The notes under the pieces: generated by a model
The model's input: the letters and a program-made list of their open reading frames with translations, nothing else
What the model was told of the DNA's origin: nothing
Databases searched by the model: none
Translations under genes and position numbers: made by a program
Assembly (NCBI GenBank): GCA_035765635.1
Contig: DASTWZ010000038.1
Span: 67,667 to 131,666, forward strand
Direction of reading: 5' to 3'
From: EW11 sp035765635
GTDB lineage: Bacteria; Verrucomicrobiota; Verrucomicrobiia; Opitutales; Opitutaceae
DNA length: 64,000 nucleotides
Shown here: piece after piece, positions 61,731 to 64,000 of the stretch
Layout of the letters: every line of letters starts with the position of its first letter
Numbering within the stretch: the stretch's first letter is position 1

Positions 61731-62170
61731 GCAGCGCGGAAGGAATAGTAGCCGACTTTCAGTGGGTCGGCTTTCGCGTCGCCGACGATTACGTGATCGA
61801 TGAGGTCGATGTCGATTACCTTGGCCGCCTCGCGCAGTTGGCGGGTGATGTGGACATCGGCAGCGCTCGGCGCCGGATCGCCGGAGGGATGATTGTGAGC
61901 GACCATGAGGGCCGTGGCACCGGCGAGGATCGCACCGCGAAAAACCTCCCGTGGAGCTACCAAGGTGGACGTGGCCGTGCCCAGCGTGATGAGGTGGCGG
62001 CCGATTGGGTGATTCTTGCGGTCGAGATAGACGCAGTAGAACGCCTCTTGCATCGGGTTTTCGTCGAACGCGGAGCGGAGGTATTCGACAACCGATTCCG
62101 GCCGGTCGAGCCGGACCTCTTCGCCGAGAGAAACGAGGGAGTAAACGATCTTGGCTTCATAAACGCGCAT
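61718..62170 (-). CDS. RadC-like JAB-domain protein
   Basis: A 150-aa protein, essentially only the JAB/MPN domain of RadC, without the helix-hairpin-helix part of full-length RadC (about 220 aa). Metal-site residues are visible: E42 (QEAF), H92 and H94 (AHNHPSGDP), S102 and D105 (SAAD). The ATG at 62170 (MRVYEAKIVYS) is preferred over 62311, whose upstream residues are Arg/Pro-rich noise. Short RadC proteins of this kind are common on integrated elements. Role unknown. Confidence 0.87.
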   Translation of the reverse strand: MRVYEAKIVYSLVSLGEEVRLDRPESVVEYLRSAFDENPMQEAFYCVYLDRKNHPIGRHLITLGTATSTLVAPREVFRGAILAGATALMVAHNHPSGDPAPSAADVHITRQLREAAKVIDIDLIDHVIVGDAKADPLKVGYYSFRAAGLL

Positions 62171-62548
62171 GGTGAGCGCTCGCGCGAGCCGCGTTTCCCT
62201 TTCTCGACGTGGTGTCGAGTGATCGCGGGTGCTGCCCGGTTGAGCGCCCGCTCGGGATGGGCGAAAGTCAAAGCGCTGGATGGAGCGCCGAGGCGGCGGA
62301 CTTGTCCGCAACGAGGGGGAAGCGGAATGTTTGCGCGGGGTGGAGATCGCGCAGCGATACTACCTTGACCGCCCATAAAATGGGGCGCAACCGGACGGGG
62401 CAGAGCTAGAAGAATTCGAGCGCAGCGAGCATCAACTCGGTGCTCACCTGTAACACTTCCCCCTTGGTGATTTGCCTGGGCCGGAACGACAGTGGGAAGG
62501 CTGGATGTCAGGTAGATTTGACGTTACGGATCGATCCAGACCCAAGCC
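62171..62548. other. Intergenic, 378 bases
   Basis: No confident gene. A short minus-strand frame (about 62402-62500) ends with coding-looking residues (ITKGEVLQVSTELMLAALEF) but has no start and may be a fragment. This spacer should contain the radC promoter, and possibly that of the GH43 gene. No tRNA-Met att copy is present, so the island border is not here. Confidence 0.4.
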
Positions 62549-64000
62549 ATGCCCAACCCTGAGAATCCATCACACCCCTCTTGTCGTAACCCGCAGCCAC
62601 ACGAGTTCGCGTCTCGATCCCTCAACGGAACGCGGCGGACCTTTCTCAAGGGCGGGCTCGCCGCGGCCTTACTCGGGCCGGCGATCACAAGCCGTGCGCT
62701 GAGGGCGGAGCCGGCGGCCGTTACGTCCCCGAAGGAATCGCGGAAATGGGGTCCGGGGCCGGAGGGACAGCGCCTGGCCGACCGGGGCGACGACACCTTC
62801 CTCAACCCGATCGTGGCTGGTGATCATCCGGATCCAACGATCCTGAAGGACGGCGCCGACTACTACATGACTTTCTCGTCGTTCAATTCGCTGCCGGGAA
62901 TCGTCATTTGGCATTCCCGCGATCTGGTGAACTGGCGACCGGTCGGACCGGCGTTGCGCCAGAACATCGGGGCGGTGTGGGCGCTCGACCTCTGCAAGCA
63001 CGGGAACCGGTATTTCGTCTACATCCCCGCGATCCCACCCGGGAAACCGTGGTCGATCTTTGTCATTCACGCCGAAAAGATCGAGGGCCCATGGAGCGAT
63101 CCGATCGACCTGAAGATCGAGGGCTGCATCGACCCCGGCCACGTCGTGGGCGAGGACGGGAAGCGATACCTCTTCGTCAATGGCATCCGCAAGATTCGGC
63201 TCACCGACGACGGCCTGGCGACGGACGGAAAGTTGGAGCCGGCCTACGAGCCGTGGCGCTATCCCGAGAATTGGGTGACAGAGAACTTCGCGCCAGAGGG
63301 TCCCAAGCTTCTCCGTCGCGGTCCGTGGTTTTATCTCATCACGGCGGTCGGAGGCACCGCCGGTCCGGTCACCGGGCACATGGTCATCGCGGCCCGGGCC
63401 CGCTCCGTCCACGGACCATGGGAACATTGCCCGCACAATCCGCTGGTTCGCACGCTTTCGGCCGACGAGCCTTGGTGGTCGCGCGGGCATGCGACCGTGC
63501 TGGAGGGGCCGGGCGGTGATTGGTGGATGGTCTATCATGGTTATGAAAACGGCTTTCGCACCTTGGGGCGGCAGACGCTTTTGGAGCCGATCGAGTGGAC
63601 CGAGGACGGCTGGTTCCGCGCCAAAGGTGGCGACCTCGGACGCCCGCTGCCGCGGCCGAAGGGCGGCACTGCGGTCCAGGCCGGACTCGCACTCTCCGAC
63701 GATTTCTCCACCGACAAGTTCGGCGTGCAGTGGGCGTTTCACGATCCGGCGCCCAATGAAATGGATCGCGTGCGCTACAACGACCACTCGCTTGAGCTGC
63801 GAGGCTCGGGAAGATCGCCGGCGGATAGTTCGCCGCTGACGTGCATCGCGGTGGATCGCGCCTATCAAGTGGAAGTCACGATGGAACTGATCGGTTCGGT
63901 TGAGGGGGCGTTCCTCCTGTATTACAACCCGAAGGCGTTCGTCGGAGTTGGTTTCACCGGTGAGAAGGCTAAGACCTACCAATATGTGACGACCGAGGAA
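62549..64000 (+). CDS. GH43 glycosidase, Tat-exported, 3' end beyond window
   Basis: The first 484 codons are present and the frame is open to the window edge. A Tat-type signal lies at residues 28-50 (TRRTFLKGGLAAALLG). The five-bladed propeller of family 43 follows, with the three catalytic acids: base D95 (AGDHPDP), D195 (GCIDPGH) and acid E250 (FAPEGPK). After about residue 380 a second beta-sandwich begins (LSDDFSTDKFGVQWAF), as in beta-xylosidase-type enzymes. Expected substrates are xylo- or arabino-oligosaccharides. The ATG at 62549 has no clear ribosome-binding site. Confidence 0.88.
   Translation, partial: MPNPENPSHPSCRNPQPHEFASRSLNGTRRTFLKGGLAAALLGPAITSRALRAEPAAVTSPKESRKWGPGPEGQRLADRGDDTFLNPIVAGDHPDPTILKDGADYYMTFSSFNSLPGIVIWHSRDLVNWRPVGPALRQNIGAVWALDLCKHGNRYFVYIPAIPPGKPWSIFVIHAEKIEGPWSDPIDLKIEGCIDPGHVVGEDGKRYLFVNGIRKIRLTDDGLATDGKLEPAYEPWRYPENWVTENFAPEGPKLLRRGPWFYLITAVGGTAGPVTGHMVIAARARSVHGPWEHCPHNPLVRTLSADEPWWSRGHATVLEGPGGDWWMVYHGYENGFRTLGRQTLLEPIEWTEDGWFRAKGGDLGRPLPRPKGGTAVQAGLALSDDFSTDKFGVQWAFHDPAPNEMDRVRYNDHSLELRGSGRSPADSSPLTCIAVDRAYQVEVTMELIGSVEGAFLLYYNPKAFVGVGFTGEKAKTYQYVTTEE

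Noticed and set aside
1..64000. CRISPR arrays
   Set aside because: No regularly spaced direct repeats of 24-40 bp were found; the repeats seen are dispersed pairs or triplets.

Overview
The window looks like a GC-rich chromosome segment from a Verrucomicrobiota bacterium, most likely an Opitutaceae relative. This rests on the very large SusC-like TonB receptor with an LSPFEV motif after its signal peptide, the PEP-CTERM protein, the plant-polysaccharide hydrolases, the two-gene rpsB-tsf operon and generally weak Shine-Dalgarno sequences. It is an inference from protein character, not a database result.

Layout. 1-2.2 kb: end of a tRNA-Ser(CGA), a DUF983 protein and rpsB-tsf with its terminator. 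2.4-12.1 kb: a secreted protein with a TonB-C-like tail, a lone modA, a GH127 arabinofuranosidase, a TonB receptor divergent from a YfiR-family protein, a CLC chloride channel and a PEP-CTERM protein. 12.3-20 kb: a complete RND efflux operon (adaptor, pump, outer-membrane channel), a DoxX-like membrane protein and a chromate transporter whose stop codon touches a 247-bp MITE-like element. 20.2-22.3 kb: a LacI regulator and an RraA-family aldolase, both preceded by the same palindrome (ACGAAC-N4-GTTCGT). 22.4-36.7 kb: a polysaccharide-utilisation region with a 1294-aa TonB receptor, an AraC regulator, a large VCBS/UnbV protein, a LacI regulator, a GH51 arabinofuranosidase and a GH3 xylosidase, pointing to arabinoxylan or arabinan. 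37.9-40.6 kb: a rifamycin phosphotransferase-type gene.

41.8-54.2 kb is a mosaic divided by short dispersed repeats. Three copies of a GGGGTCACGTCGCAGCATGC repeat surround a YVTN propeller gene and a protein with a pilin-like C-terminus, and one copy follows the decayed tail of a REP-associated (IS200-like) transposase. Two identical 127-bp palindromic elements in direct orientation bracket hxlR plus a divergent operon for an outer-membrane channel, a di-heme cytochrome and a two-subunit molybdenum hydroxylase. MarR, carboxylesterase and alpha/beta hydrolase genes lie between these groups. A PadR/ADOP permease pair with two clear 17-bp operators follows.

From 58.1 kb to the window end the sequence looks like a genomic island. 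A 3' tRNA-Met fragment cut at the anticodon loop sits next to a tyrosine integrase, followed by an AbiEi/AbiEii toxin-antitoxin pair with palindromic upstream sites, a 46-bp near-perfect palindrome and a RadC-like protein. A Tat-exported GH43 enzyme runs off the end and may be cargo. The intact tRNA-Met that should mark the far border is not in the window.
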